From an archaeon (GTDB lineage Archaea > Thermoproteota > Nitrososphaeria > Nitrososphaerales > Gagatemarchaeaceae), in contig JAKASL010000001.1 in the NCBI GenBank assembly GCA_021819035.1, forward strand, positions 434,001 to 498,000: DNA of 64,000 nt. Reading direction: 5' to 3'. The notes under the pieces are model-generated. The model was not told where the DNA came from, ran no database searches, and saw only the letters and a program-made list of their open reading frames with translations. Positions 1 to 10,337 of this stretch are shown here, piece after piece. The stretch's first letter is position 1. Each line of letters opens with the position of its first letter. Position numbers and translations under genes: made by a program.

Positions 1-1
1 A

Positions 2-3000
2 GACGGATACTGCGTTTCACCATCTTCGAGGACGCTCGTCATCAACGGGAGCGATGTGTCGCAGACGATCCAGTTCACTAACTCTGGCTGCCACACGGTC
101 ACTTTCGACGAGTCAGGTCTACCGGACGGTGAGCTGTGGGGGGCCACCCTGAGCGGTTTCAATTCCTCCGCGACGGCGCCGTCCACCGTATCCTTCACAG
201 AGCCCGACGGGAACTACACCTACTCCGTATCATACGTCGGGAATTTCGGCGAGATAGGTGTCATAGATTACTGCCAGTCGCCATACGGCGGTAGCGTTGG
301 GGTTCAAGGCGCCGACGTCTCTGTCCCCGTCCAGTATTCGATATGCGGAGGGGCAGGCCTGTGGACAGTGAGCGTCCGCACCAACTCTGTCTTCTACTCA
401 GGCACCGAGACGGTACTTGTCAACGGGAACGTGACGACGAGCCCGCGCGTCAACTTCACCACGTTCGCTACGGTCACCCTTACGGACCCGCTGGGCGGGG
501 TCATCCGTTCGGACACCGTCGCAGTAAACGCCACCACGGGTCTCTTCCAGGACAACTTCACCACTGGAGGTCAGGGCTGGATAGGCGGGACATACACCGT
601 CACCGCTTACTGGCCGACCGGTCCTGGCTGCACCTCGTCCTACTACGAGTGCTCTTTCTCTCAGCCGACATATCAGTTCGGTTACCTACCCTCCGGCCCC
701 ACCTACCAGGTGACATTCGTCGAGGGGGGCCTACCCCAGGGGACTCCGTGGACAATGACGTTCGCCAACGTCACGAAGACATCGACGTCGAGTACGATCA
801 GCTACAGTTTCCCCGACGGCTACTATCCGTACACTGTGCGCGACTTGGGGCCGTACGTCCCCCAGCTCCCGCCCCGCACGCAGATGGTGCTAGTCAATGG
901 TTCAGGTGTCACAGAGGACGTCGGCTTCACATATTCGGAGCAGCTGCTGCTCTACAACGACACCTTGTACCCTGGTCCTGTCCTGACTTCATACGGAGCG
1001 TATAACCAACAGATCAGGCAGATGGCATACGACTCCGTCGATGGAATGCTCTACGTCCTGACTTCCAACGCACCCAACACCATCCTGGGAGTGAACGTGA
1101 CGGTCAAGCACATAACCCAGGACTTCGCGGTCACGGGTAACATCGGCACGTTAACAGTGGACCCGTTGAGCGGCGACCTCTTCGTCACGAACAGCTCCGT
1201 CCTTTCTAACACTGTCCTTTCTAACACTGTCAACAGCTATTACCTTGGTGAAACCATCACAATCATAGACCCGGTAACGGGTGCTGTGGTGGCTGTCGTC
1301 CCGCTCCTCCCGCATCCTTCTGCCAGCGAATATATCAACGGAGTCCTGTCCGCAGGCTTCGCGGGCTCGACTGACACCTTTTATGCGCTCGCCGACATAA
1401 TCAACATCAACTCTTCTTATACATATTCTACACAGGTGGTCTACGCGATTTCAGGCACGAATGGCGCTGTCGAATCCAACTTCACAGTGTCCGTCAGCGG
1501 TAGTGGGGCCTCTTCGTACTTCTCTTCCATGTCGGTCGACCCGGTGCACGGCACGGTATACCTGGGAGGCTCGTTCCGGAACAGCACATTCTCCGGGTCA
1601 TCCATCCTCGTGTTGAAGCCCTCGCCCTGGACGGTGATCTCGAATGCCACGCTGAGCCTCAGCCTCAACTCGATATCATACGACAGCCGCAATGGCTTGG
1701 CGTACCTTGCGTTTGGGGACTACTCCTTTGGTTGCGGTAGTGGTGGCGGATTATACTCATTCGACGCGAACACGTCGGTTTTCGCCAAGGTGGGGAGCAT
1801 GGTATGTGCAGCTAATGCAACGTTCAACCCTGCGAACGGTGACCTGTACGTCTCCAGCCCAGTGTTCTCCTCTACCTATGAAATTTCGTACGGGATGTCG
1901 GTGGTCGACCCAGCCACAAGCACCATCATTGCTAACATCACCAGGTTAACTGGGTTTCAGGGAGGCGCGGTCGACACCATCACCAGCGTCAACACCATCA
2001 CCAGCGTCAACACCGTGAACGGAGACGTGTACATTGCGTCCTCCAACTCCTACGCTGTCTCAGTCGTCGGCTCGTCGAACACCGTCGCGTCTGAAATCCT
2101 GCTCGGGGCAACTCCAGGCGCGATGGCGTACTCCAGCGACGGCATGGTCTTCGTCGCGGACCAGCAGACGAACACCCTGTGGGTCCTGAACGCCACCACG
2201 GGCCAGGTGGAGGGTAACGTGCCTGTTCCGACAGTTTCGATCGGAGGGATGGTATATGACCCCACCAACGGATACCTCTACGTCGTCGACAGCCGGAGCA
2301 GCGTGGCCTCGGTCCGCTGTACTCCGTTTCCTGGCGGCGGAGGATACACGTGCAATTCCTTCACATACGACAACGTCACCGTGTTCAACACAAGGACGGA
2401 CACGGTCGTCACGACGATACCCGTCAACACCACCACCGGCAGTCCGTTTGAGGGAGTGAGCCTGGTTTCGGCAGCATACGACCCTGTGAGCAACAGGATA
2501 TTCGTCACTGGGAGCAACGCCAATGAGGGATTCGTGTTCGTGATAGACGCATCCTCCAACGCCTTGGTGGGGAACATAAGCCTTGGCGCCCACCCTTCGG
2601 CGACGGGCGCAATTGCTTACGATTCCGTCACCGGGTATGTATATTCCCTCGGGGGAGAGGAATGTATCGGCTACTGCCAGGTAGAGAGTAGTGACAGGCT
2701 CTACGCAATAAACGGCTCCACTGACGCTGTCGTGACCAATTCTAGCGTTCCACTCTCCAACGCCATGGCGATAGACAGCAAGACGGGGACGATATACACC
2801 GTGGGTGATGGCTTCTCCTCCTCTTTCGAGCTGGCCGCAGTCAATGCGACCACCGGGAACGTCATAGCAGTCACACCCCTGCCCTGCTCCTCCGTGCCGA
2901 ATGCCGTGTACTGCGGCACTACGGCTGCGGTCTACGACCCGGTTAACGGCGAGGTCTACACCGCCGTGAGTATGGGTGGGTATCCTATCCTCGCTTTCTA

Positions 3001-6000
3001 CGACACTGTGACGGGGGCGGTCGGCGATATCTACGACGGAACCAGCTTCCACTACGGCCAAGGCACCGCTGGACAGCAGATAATGATCTACGACCCGTCC
3101 GCAAACGAGCTCTTCACCTCAGTGGGCTACCTGACTTACGCGGAGGTATTCGGCGCCATCTCCATTGTGCGCCCGCTCAACGTAACGTTCGTCCCTGTCT
3201 CCTCGTCATCGCTCCAGGTCAGCACCTTGCTCCCCGACGGGAACCCAGTTTCAGGGGTGTCGGTGTCGGTGGCGGGGCTTGAATTTATCACAGGAACGGC
3301 TGGAACCCTGACCTTCACGGGCCTCCCCTCGGGGGCGAGCGAGTCCGTCCAGGCGTGCATCGCAGGCCTATGCACCACGAAGACCATGACGCTGGCCCAG
3401 GGAACCAACACTATCTCCTTCGAGGTTCAGCCCGTCCAGGTCTCCGTCGTAGACCCGCAGGGGGGACCCGTGGGAGGCGTGCAGCTGACCTACTCGGGCA
3501 CGGGCGGAGTCGCAGGGCTCTTCACCACGAACTCCAGCGGCCTCGCCCCGTCAGTCCTCTCGCCGTCAGGCGCGATTCTCACGGTCTACACAAACCTGTA
3601 CGGCACCGGTCTCCCCTACGCGACGCCTCCTGTCGAGTCGTTCACAGCCAACGGCACCATTCCGGTGATAAGGCTGCAGCCCATGCCCACCGGGACGCTT
3701 CAGGGTCTCGTAGCCTACACAAACGGGACTCTGGTGGCTGGCGCCCGCGTCACTTTGAACGAGCAGGTCAACGGCCTGACGCTCACAGACAGCACGTCGA
3801 CGAATTCCACCGGCGGATACTCGGCCACCTTCTACGCAGGCCAGATCACGGCGTCGGCAGTCTCGCCTCTCTACTATTCGTCCTCACCAGAATACGCCTC
3901 CATCCAGCAGGGCGGAGTGACTACACTGAACCTCACGATACCAGTGACAGGGACTGGGTACATCAACCTCCAGCTCTACACCCAGTACCTCGGAGGCACG
4001 CTGCAGGGGCCGCTCCCTGTCGACTGGAGGGTCGGAGTCCACTACGACATCTACGCACAAAATCCCGAGGGGAACACATTCTCCGTCTCAGGAGCCACGC
4101 TTCCGTCGGGTCAGCTCGTGGAGAACATAATCCCTGTCACAGGCTACGCGGGCGAGCGGTTCACAGTCTGCGCGGACGGCTACGAGGCGAACCTCCCCTC
4201 CGTGTGCGTGCCCGTCGCGCTCGACGCCTATAGGAACGCCACCGCGGTGATCAAGCTCATCCAGCCGGGGGTGTTGAGTGGCACCGTCGTAGACGCGGCG
4301 ACGGGCTCCCCCGTCTCGTCATGGAGCGCCAACGTCTATTCGCTGAACGCGACGGGCTACGCCAGTTACGTGACGGGCATAGGGAACTCCACGTCGTCCC
4401 TCTATTACGGCGTCCCGCAGCTCGGCGAGTACAGGCTCGACGTCTTCAGCTACGTGGGCTCTGACGAGCTCTGGGGGGAGGTGACCGTCAACGCCTCGGC
4501 TTCGCAGGTCTACCAGCTCGGGAACGTCTCCCTCTACATGGGTGCAGGGGACCTCTTCACGGGGAAGGTCGGTAACACGCTGAGCGTCATCCCCGGCCAG
4601 TCCGCGCCCGGCGGGACCCTCTTCCTGAGGGCGACGTACAACTACACGGGCTCGTTCGCCCTCGGCAACGTTTCGGTGCTCTTGCCGGCCCCCGCGGGGA
4701 CGACGGCGGTGGCTGGAGGCTTCCTCTTGGACGGGAAGCCTGTCAACGCCTCGCTCTCCTCGTCAGGGTACTACTCCGTCCCGCTCGGGAACATCTCTTC
4801 GGGCGCGTCGGGGGAGGTGAGGTACGAGCTCCAGATAGGGGACGGTTACAACGGGTCGTCTCTCGCCCTCCTCGCGCTCGTGAACTATACTGTGGGAGGG
4901 AAGGCGTACGAGGAGGCGCTCGCCACCGCAGTCGAGACCGTGGAGCAGGTCACGCTCTCGGCCCCCCTCTCGCTCTCCACCCTGAACACCACAGTCTCGG
5001 GCCAGGCGCCCCCTGGGAGTGCGCTCGACCTGTATTCTAACGACACGCTGCTCGGCACCACGGTCGTCCCCGCGGGGGGCTACTGGGGGCTCGACGTCAC
5101 GCTCCCGAGCGCTGGGAACCAGACCACCTACCAGCTGCACGCCGTCGCACTCACCGCGTCTGGCGTCCACGTCTACTCCCCTTCCGTCTCCGTCGCCTAC
5201 GACAACACGGAGCCGCAGCTCGTCAGGATATGCATGGAGCAGACCGACGGGAGGCTGATGTGCTGGGACCCGCAGGACGGCATACCCCACTTCCCATACG
5301 TCTTCGTGCCAGGGATGCCTATGACATTCACGATGTGGTTCAGCCGCCCATCTTATGTGGCGGATGTCGAGGTCATAGCCCCAGGCGCCGGCAGCGCAAA
5401 CGCCACGCTGACGTCGTCCGGGGCTTTCAGCGCCACGTTCATCCCTCAAGGGGGATGGGACGGAAGCGTGTTCGTGTCGTATGCCGCTCTTGTTTCTCCT
5501 ATTGGCGACGGAAGTGTAACACCACCGTCAGCAACGCAGGTCCGCAGCGAAACTCCTTCCATCTGGAGCAAGTCGAACGTAACTCTTACGAACTACAGTG
5601 TAACGAACATCACAGGAACAGACACCACGTCTGTCACGATAAACGCCACCGTTACACCGCCGAATGGAACCCTAGGAATCCCCAACAGCACTCAGATGAT
5701 CATGTCCAGCGACATCAACATCACCGGCAATGTCTATTACATCCCGAACGCGACCGATAGGCAGTTCTTCCTGACCACAGGCTACCCTATCTTCAACCTA
5801 AGTTATGCTGTCGTGAAGAATACTAGTAGTTCGGTGTGGACGCGCGTGAGCTTCTTCGTTCCTTACGGGAGCCTACCGGCCAACATTGCGAAGCGTTTCG
5901 ACAGCCCATCTGATTACATAGCTCCTGGTTACGGGCTTACTTTAACCGTTCTTGATAAAATCGGCATTGGAGCGTTAGGGCGCGCTATCCCAGCTGCGGG

Positions 6001-8359
6001 TTTCCTCCTCTCACTCTACGGTTTCTATTCGGACGGAAAGTTTTCCGTGGACACACTGGCATCGGCTAATCATCTCATCGCATGCGCAGGCGGCAGCCTG
6101 GGCGTCTCAGGGGATTTGGCGCTCGGTTCCTATCTGTTCTTGGGAGCTGCGGCAGAGGCTGCGGGCCTCAATAACGACGCGTTCGGAGCTCTGTCTAACC
6201 TTGCGGAGTTCACAGGGCTGCCAGTTTCATTCGTAGCATCTATCGTATCGGGCGTATTGAGCGTAGGACTGACGGCTGCGGAGAACTGGGTCACCGAGGG
6301 GGTTTCACAGCTCACCGCGCAGTACTGCCCACCAAAGGTAGGCAATACCACCCCGATAGTGGACCCGAGCGGCGTTGTCTACGCCGGCCTCCTCACCAAC
6401 CCGGTGGCGAACGCCACTGTCACGGTCTTCCAGTTCAACTCCACCACGAGCCAGTGGGTCCCGTGGGGCGCCTCGGGCTACGGCCAGCTCAACCCCCAGC
6501 AGACGGACCCTGAAGGGAGGTACGCCTGGTTCGTCCCGGCGGGCAGGTACATGGTGGTCGTTGAGGCGCCTGGCTTCTCCACAGCCAGGAGCATAGTGGT
6601 CTACGTCCCGCCTCCTGCCACGGGGGTGGACATCAACCTGCTCCCGCTTTCCTCGCCTGAGGTGAGCGGAGTGTCCGCCTTCTCGAACTCCACGGGGAGT
6701 TACATCGAGCTCTCGTTCGACCAGCTGATGAAGGCGTCACTCCTCAACGGGAGCACGATAACGGTCAGCGCTCCAGGGGGGCAGACTGTCTCAGGGAGGG
6801 TCGTGCCCGTGGCGCCGCAGACCGCCCCAGACGGGGACCCGCTCACGTCAGAGGTGGTCTTCGTCCCGAGCTCACCTCTCACCGCTGGGACCAACTACAC
6901 TGTCGCCGTCTCTACGACCGTCTCGAACTACGCTAACATGACGATGTCTGCTCCATACACTGCGTCAGTGAGCCTGGCTGTCAGGAGCTACTCCCTGAGC
7001 ACGAGCGCCCTCGACTTGGGCGTGGGCGAGCCCGTCAATGCGACGGCCGCGACGAACGACCCCCTGGCCAAGGAGGTCCAGTTCACCTGGATCTCGCCCA
7101 CAGGTGAGCTTGTCTCTTCAACCACCGCGACCCTCCTCTCGTCGGAGAGCTCTGCTTCGATCACCCCCAACTCGAACGGGACTTGGGTGGTGGAGGCCTC
7201 GTTCACAGACGGGACGAACGTGATCAAGACTATCTCGCGCGCCTTCTACGTCGTTGAGCCAGCTCCCCTGTCCGGCGTCTTCGCCACGGCCACCGCCAAC
7301 AGCAGCGGCTCGGCGTCCGTCGACGACGCGCTCATAAACGGCGTCAGCGTGACCGTCACAGGCCTGGCTCCTGGGATAGGTCTGTCGGTTAACTCGTTCG
7401 ACTACCAGACGGCCCCGCCTGGGACGCCCAGCCTGGCAGGCACGGCCACGTACTTCGACCTGGAGGTCTCGGGGGCGTCCACCGGTACCGCGACTGTCTG
7501 CTTCAGCGGCGCGGCCGTCACCTCCTCCTATCTCCTCTACTACTACTCCTCTTCCACGGCCCAGTGGCTGCTGGCTTCCGGCATCGCGTTCAGTCCGCCC
7601 GACACAGTCTGCGGCGCAGTTCCTGCATCGGAGCTGAGCGGGACGCCGATGGCCACGGTCCTCCCACCAGCAACGCCCCCTCCGCCGCCACCTGCCTTCA
7701 GCTTCTCCGTCGGCGTGACGCCTGCGACGGTGACCGTGCAGCAGGGGAGCGCCGTGACTGCGACTGTAAGCGTCTCGCTCGTCTCCGGGAGCGCGCAGCC
7801 CGTCACGCTGTCGTCGAGCGGCCTTCCAAATGGAACATCGGTCTCCTTCAGCCAAGCCTCGTGCACACCAGGGTGTTCTTCAACGCTGACGATAGACGCT
7901 TCAGCCTCTGCGCCGCCTGGGAGCTACACTGTCACAATCACAGGGAGCGGCGGGGGGCAGAGCGAGTCTGCCATGCTGACACTCACTGTTACACCCGCCA
8001 CAACAACCACGACAACGACCACCACGACAAGCGCGGCCACCTCAACAACGACGACCACGTCGACAACGACCACCACGACAAGCGCGGCCACCTCAACAAC
8101 GACGACCACGTCGACAACGACCACCACGACAAGCGCGGCCAATACGACTCCGACCTCGACCACGACGGCATCCGCGACGACCTCCCAGGCGGCCCAGTCG
8201 ACTTCGGCCACATCGTCAGCGACGACTTTCGCAGCTCTTCCCCTCTCAGCGAATTATACGCTGGTCCTAGTCGCGATAATCATCATCGTCCTCGTCGCCT
8301 CGTCCATACTAGTCGCGGCAAGGAGAAGAAGCGCATCCGCCTACCATCTGAAGTATTGA
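2..8359 (+). CDS. Giant surface protein with YVTN beta-propeller and Thr-rich stalk (5'-truncated)
   Basis: The frame is open to the first base of the window, and the residues before the first GTG (56) belong to the same repeat type, so the gene starts upstream. About 2,785 residues are visible. Near the N-terminus are repeats of the form VTFxExGLPxGxxW, common in archaeal surface proteins. Residues about 320-1060 form YVTN-like beta-propeller repeats (D-x-x-N/S-G-x-x-Y/F-V). These are followed by carboxypeptidase-regulatory-like and Ig-like modules, an unusual hydrophobic Ala/Gly/Leu-rich stretch near residues 1970-2090, more Ig-like domains, a Thr-rich stalk, and one C-terminal membrane helix (nt about 8254-8320) ending in basic residues. 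N-x-S/T sequons are abundant. It is probably a glycosylated, membrane-anchored adhesin or S-layer-associated protein; the ligand is unknown. Confidence 0.88.
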   Translation, partial: DGYCVSPSSRTLVINGSDVSQTIQFTNSGCHTVTFDESGLPDGELWGATLSGFNSSATAPSTVSFTEPDGNYTYSVSYVGNFGEIGVIDYCQSPYGGSVGVQGADVSVPVQYSICGGAGLWTVSVRTNSVFYSGTETVLVNGNVTTSPRVNFTTFATVTLTDPLGGVIRSDTVAVNATTGLFQDNFTTGGQGWIGGTYTVTAYWPTGPGCTSSYYECSFSQPTYQFGYLPSGPTYQVTFVEGGLPQGTPWTMTFANVTKTSTSSTISYSFPDGYYPYTVRDLGPYVPQLPPRTQMVLVNGSGVTEDVGFTYSEQLLLYNDTLYPGPVLTSYGAYNQQIRQMAYDSVDGMLYVLTSNAPNTILGVNVTVKHITQDFAVTGNIGTLTVDPLSGDLFVTNSSVLSNTVLSNTVNSYYLGETITIIDPVTGAVVAVVPLLPHPSASEYINGVLSAGFAGSTDTFYALADIININSSYTYSTQVVYAISGTNGAVESNFTVSVSGSGASSYFSSMSVDPVHGTVYLGGSFRNSTFSGSSILVLKPSPWTVISNATLSLSLNSISYDSRNGLAYLAFGDYSFGCGSGGGLYSFDANTSVFAKVGSMVCAANATFNPANGDLYVSSPVFSSTYEISYGMSVVDPATSTIIANITRLTGFQGGAVDTITSVNTITSVNTVNGDVYIASSNSYAVSVVGSSNTVASEILLGATPGAMAYSSDGMVFVADQQTNTLWVLNATTGQVEGNVPVPTVSIGGMVYDPTNGYLYVVDSRSSVASVRCTPFPGGGGYTCNSFTYDNVTVFNTRTDTVVTTIPVNTTTGSPFEGVSLVSAAYDPVSNRIFVTGSNANEGFVFVIDASSNALVGNISLGAHPSATGAIAYDSVTGYVYSLGGEECIGYCQVESSDRLYAINGSTDAVVTNSSVPLSNAMAIDSKTGTIYTVGDGFSSSFELAAVNATTGNVIAVTPLPCSSVPNAVYCGTTAAVYDPVNGEVYTAVSMGGYPILAFYDTVTGAVGDIYDGTSFHYGQGTAGQQIMIYDPSANELFTSVGYLTYAEVFGAISIVRPLNVTFVPVSSSSLQVSTLLPDGNPVSGVSVSVAGLEFITGTAGTLTFTGLPSGASESVQACIAGLCTTKTMTLAQGTNTISFEVQPVQVSVVDPQGGPVGGVQLTYSGTGGVAGLFTTNSSGLAPSVLSPSGAILTVYTNLYGTGLPYATPPVESFTANGTIPVIRLQPMPTGTLQGLVAYTNGTLVAGARVTLNEQVNGLTLTDSTSTNSTGGYSATFYAGQITASAVSPLYYSSSPEYASIQQGGVTTLNLTIPVTGTGYINLQLYTQYLGGTLQGPLPVDWRVGVHYDIYAQNPEGNTFSVSGATLPSGQLVENIIPVTGYAGERFTVCADGYEANLPSVCVPVALDAYRNATAVIKLIQPGVLSGTVVDAATGSPVSSWSANVYSLNATGYASYVTGIGNSTSSLYYGVPQLGEYRLDVFSYVGSDELWGEVTVNASASQVYQLGNVSLYMGAGDLFTGKVGNTLSVIPGQSAPGGTLFLRATYNYTGSFALGNVSVLLPAPAGTTAVAGGFLLDGKPVNASLSSSGYYSVPLGNISSGASGEVRYELQIGDGYNGSSLALLALVNYTVGGKAYEEALATAVETVEQVTLSAPLSLSTLNTTVSGQAPPGSALDLYSNDTLLGTTVVPAGGYWGLDVTLPSAGNQTTYQLHAVALTASGVHVYSPSVSVAYDNTEPQLVRICMEQTDGRLMCWDPQDGIPHFPYVFVPGMPMTFTMWFSRPSYVADVEVIAPGAGSANATLTSSGAFSATFIPQGGWDGSVFVSYAALVSPIGDGSVTPPSATQVRSETPSIWSKSNVTLTNYSVTNITGTDTTSVTINATVTPPNGTLGIPNSTQMIMSSDINITGNVYYIPNATDRQFFLTTGYPIFNLSYAVVKNTSSSVWTRVSFFVPYGSLPANIAKRFDSPSDYIAPGYGLTLTVLDKIGIGALGRAIPAAGFLLSLYGFYSDGKFSVDTLASANHLIACAGGSLGVSGDLALGSYLFLGAAAEAAGLNNDAFGALSNLAEFTGLPVSFVASIVSGVLSVGLTAAENWVTEGVSQLTAQYCPPKVGNTTPIVDPSGVVYAGLLTNPVANATVTVFQFNSTTSQWVPWGASGYGQLNPQQTDPEGRYAWFVPAGRYMVVVEAPGFSTARSIVVYVPPPATGVDINLLPLSSPEVSGVSAFSNSTGSYIELSFDQLMKASLLNGSTITVSAPGGQTVSGRVVPVAPQTAPDGDPLTSEVVFVPSSPLTAGTNYTVAVSTTVSNYANMTMSAPYTASVSLAVRSYSLSTSALDLGVGEPVNATAATNDPLAKEVQFTWISPTGELVSSTTATLLSSESSASITPNSNGTWVVEASFTDGTNVIKTISRAFYVVEPAPLSGVFATATANSSGSASVDDALINGVSVTVTGLAPGIGLSVNSFDYQTAPPGTPSLAGTATYFDLEVSGASTGTATVCFSGAAVTSSYLLYYYSSSTAQWLLASGIAFSPPDTVCGAVPASELSGTPMATVLPPATPPPPPPAFSFSVGVTPATVTVQQGSAVTATVSVSLVSGSAQPVTLSSSGLPNGTSVSFSQASCTPGCSSTLTIDASASAPPGSYTVTITGSGGGQSESAMLTLTVTPATTTTTTTTTTSAATSTTTTTSTTTTTTSAATSTTTTTSTTTTTTSAANTTPTSTTTASATTSQAAQSTSATSSATTFAALPLSANYTLVLVAIIIIVLVASSILVAARRRSASAYHLKY
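1199..1230 (+). repeat. 15-bp in-frame tandem duplication
   Basis: Two identical copies of the unit GTCCTTTCTAACACT stand head to tail, with the start of a third. The duplication is in frame and repeats a VLSNT peptide in a beta-propeller region, consistent with replication slippage. Confidence 0.85.
1974..2009 (+). repeat. 18-bp in-frame tandem duplication
   Basis: Two perfect copies of an 18-bp unit beginning ACACCATCACC repeat a TITSVN peptide in the beta-propeller. A third, diverged partial copy follows. Confidence 0.85.
8011..8141 (+). repeat. 51-bp tandem repeat coding the Thr-rich stalk
   Basis: Copies of a 51-bp unit start at 8011, 8062 and 8113. The first two are complete and identical, and the third matches for about 29 bp before diverging. 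Each unit codes 17 residues, mostly Thr with Ser and Ala. Such stalks are usually O-glycosylated spacers before the membrane anchor. The perfect identity suggests recent expansion and possible length variation. Confidence 0.9.
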
Positions 8360-8538
8360 AATCTGTGACCGCGTCCGGGCTCGGAACGGACGCCCCAACG
8401 CTGCGGCCCCGCGATGCTCTGGCTTGTAACGTCAGCCTGAGGCCTCATTCCGGGCGCGTTTCGACTTCGACGGCACGCCGACGCAGAGATTCTAGTCGGC
8501 TCATCTGACCGGCAGAAATCAGCCCAATGGCTGAGCCA

Positions 8539-8560
8539 GGTTTCCTGTTCCAGGGAAACC
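8539..8560. other. Stem-loop between the two surface-protein genes
   Basis: A 7-bp perfect inverted repeat (GGTTTCC / GGAAACC, 8-nt loop) sits 38 bp before the next start codon. A weak TATA-like GCTTAACT at 8564-8571 lies about 31 bp upstream of the next ATG. The rest of the 239-bp gap (8360-8598) shows no gene. The hairpin could be a terminator of the giant gene or an operator. Confidence 0.4.
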
Positions 8561-8598
8561 CAGCGCTTAACTGGACCTACCTTGCCTAAGCGGCGAAG

Positions 8599-9981
8599 AT
8601 GAAAAGACACACCATCCACGCGGCTCTCCTTCTTGGCACGCTCCTTCTCGGCGCGCTCATCGGCGCCGTCTCCGTGGCATCGCCGGCCGCGCAGGCCCAG
8701 CAGGCGCCCCCGCGGATCTACGTCAGCCCGTCTGGCAGCGATGCGACTGGAAACGGCTCGATTGCGAACCCATACGCGACCATCTCTCACGCCGTTGCCC
8801 TGGCACCGCCTCACGCGATAGTCATCGTCATGCCCGGCGTGTACAATGAAATGGTGAACATAACCAGGCAGTTGACCCTCGAGTCGCTCACCTCCCAGCC
8901 TTCGAGCACGGTCATCAACGCGATTGGCCAGACCTACGGCATAGAAGTCCTGGGTAGCGGCGCAAGCGGGACCGTCATAGAGGGGCTCACCGTGGAGCAC
9001 GCTAACAACCACGGGGTCTTCGTCCAAGACGCTTCGGACGTGACTGTCGAGAACAACGCCGTGGTCAGCAACGGCCTACATCCAAACGCCTGTCCCGCAG
9101 CACCGGCTCCTCCCTCAGGCCCCTGCATCGAGGAAAACAAGGCAATCGAGCTCAGCGGGACCTCCTACTCTACGGTGGTGGATAACACGGTGGTCAACAA
9201 CGTGGCGGACGGTGGCATAGGCGTCAGCGACGAGGGCCAACTGAACCCTGGCGGCCTCGAGAGCGGGGCGCCGAGCCCAGGCCTCGGGAACGTCATCAGC
9301 GGCAACACCGTGATAGGCAACACCATCGGGTGCGGCATAGTCGTGGCGGCGTACAACCCAGGTGAAGGGGTCGTCGACAACGTCGTCAGCAACAACTACG
9401 TGGTCAACGGGCTACCCGGCGGTATCGTGGTGGCGGCGGACGTCCCTCACACTTCTGCAGTTAATAACAGCGTGATATACAACACAGTGCTGAACAACCT
9501 CATCCCAGGCATCATCGTCCACAGCAACACCCCCGGGGACGTCGTCCAGGGGACCAAGATAGTCGGGAACACAGTCAGCGGCAACGGAGGCTTTGGCCCG
9601 AAAACCACGGGCATAACCCTGATCGGCAACATAAACGGCTCGACAATCGTGACAGACACCACCATCTCAGGCAACGTCGTGCACAACGAGTTCTTCGGCA
9701 TCCTCGCCTCGAACGCGACCGACACGTCGGTCCTCTCCGACAACAGCTTCGACGCCTCAGTCACGGTCCCCGTCCAGGGGGCTGCTCCGTCTCAGCTGTC
9801 ACTCGCTGCGCTCGGCGGCGAGATGAGCACCATCAGCCAGCTCCAGTCGTCCTCGGCCTCAACCGTCAGCAGCCTGAACGCTCAGGTCTCCACCCTCAGC
9901 GCCGTCTCATATGCAGCCCTAGGAGTCGCAATAGTGCTCGGCCTCGCGGCCATAATCCTCTCTGTGAGGAAGCGTGGCTAG
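8599..9981 (+). CDS. Secreted right-handed beta-helix (NosD/pectate-lyase-like) protein, C-terminally anchored
   Basis: The 460-residue product begins with a signal peptide (residues 1-34: basic start, Leu-rich core, AQAQ end). It then has the DUF1565-type entry motif YVSPSGSDxxGNG and long arrays of short N-x-V/I-x-x-N strands typical of a right-handed parallel beta-helix (NosD/PbH1 repeats). A Ser/Gln-rich coiled-coil-like stretch (about 395-430) and a final membrane helix with basic tail (about 432-460) follow. It is exported and surface-held. The fold suggests polysaccharide binding or cleavage, but no catalytic residues can be assigned. It follows the giant surface protein on the same strand and may act with it. 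Confidence 0.85.
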   Translation: MKRHTIHAALLLGTLLLGALIGAVSVASPAAQAQQAPPRIYVSPSGSDATGNGSIANPYATISHAVALAPPHAIVIVMPGVYNEMVNITRQLTLESLTSQPSSTVINAIGQTYGIEVLGSGASGTVIEGLTVEHANNHGVFVQDASDVTVENNAVVSNGLHPNACPAAPAPPSGPCIEENKAIELSGTSYSTVVDNTVVNNVADGGIGVSDEGQLNPGGLESGAPSPGLGNVISGNTVIGNTIGCGIVVAAYNPGEGVVDNVVSNNYVVNGLPGGIVVAADVPHTSAVNNSVIYNTVLNNLIPGIIVHSNTPGDVVQGTKIVGNTVSGNGGFGPKTTGITLIGNINGSTIVTDTTISGNVVHNEFFGILASNATDTSVLSDNSFDASVTVPVQGAAPSQLSLAALGGEMSTISQLQSSSASTVSSLNAQVSTLSAVSYAALGVAIVLGLAAIILSVRKRG

Positions 9982-10121
9982 GGGCCGGCCATCCCCATTT
10001 TGACCCGTGTAGTATGCCACTCGGCGTCTTTCACAATCACTCGAGGCCACGATCGATTTCGGCGGGTGCCAAAGCCCAGCCGCGCTCCATACGGATTCGC
10101 TCTGCGTCGTGGGAGGCGGGC

Positions 10122-10277
10122 ATGAAAGAGGCCGAGTATGTGAACGTGAAGATCAGACGCGAGCTGGCTTCGAGGCTCGACGACATCGCCTCCAGGCTAG
10201 GGTACAGGAGCAGGGACGAGGTGGTGGACGACGCGGTGCGGCGGTTCATGGACACCTTGGGACCACGACGGGAGTGA
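10122..10277 (+). CDS. CopG/ribbon-helix-helix DNA-binding protein
   Basis: This 51-residue protein has the ribbon-helix-helix pattern: a short strand (EYVNVKI), helix (ELASRLDDIASRLG), turn (YRSRDE) and second helix (VVDDAVRRFM). The ATG at 10122 is chosen because a purine-rich GGGAGGCGGG lies just upstream and it gives the usual family length; longer in-frame extensions look non-coding. Such proteins act as dimeric repressors. Its target is unknown; the next gene, 60 bp downstream, is a candidate. Confidence 0.72.
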   Translation: MKEAEYVNVKIRRELASRLDDIASRLGYRSRDEVVDDAVRRFMDTLGPRRE

Positions 10278-10337
10278 GCGAAGCGCCCCCACTCTCCAGG
10301 CACGGAGACAGGTCGAGTTGAGAGTGGATACGGAGAG

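Noticed and set aside
8011-8141. CRISPR array
   Set aside because: The direct repeats have no unique spacers and are an in-frame protein repeat. No CRISPR array or cas gene was found elsewhere in the window.
7924-8213. Long Val/Ala-rich and Ser/Trp-rich minus-strand frames across the Thr-rich stalk
   Set aside because: They are read through the 51-bp tandem repeat of the surface gene and reflect its low complexity; no start signals or family features.
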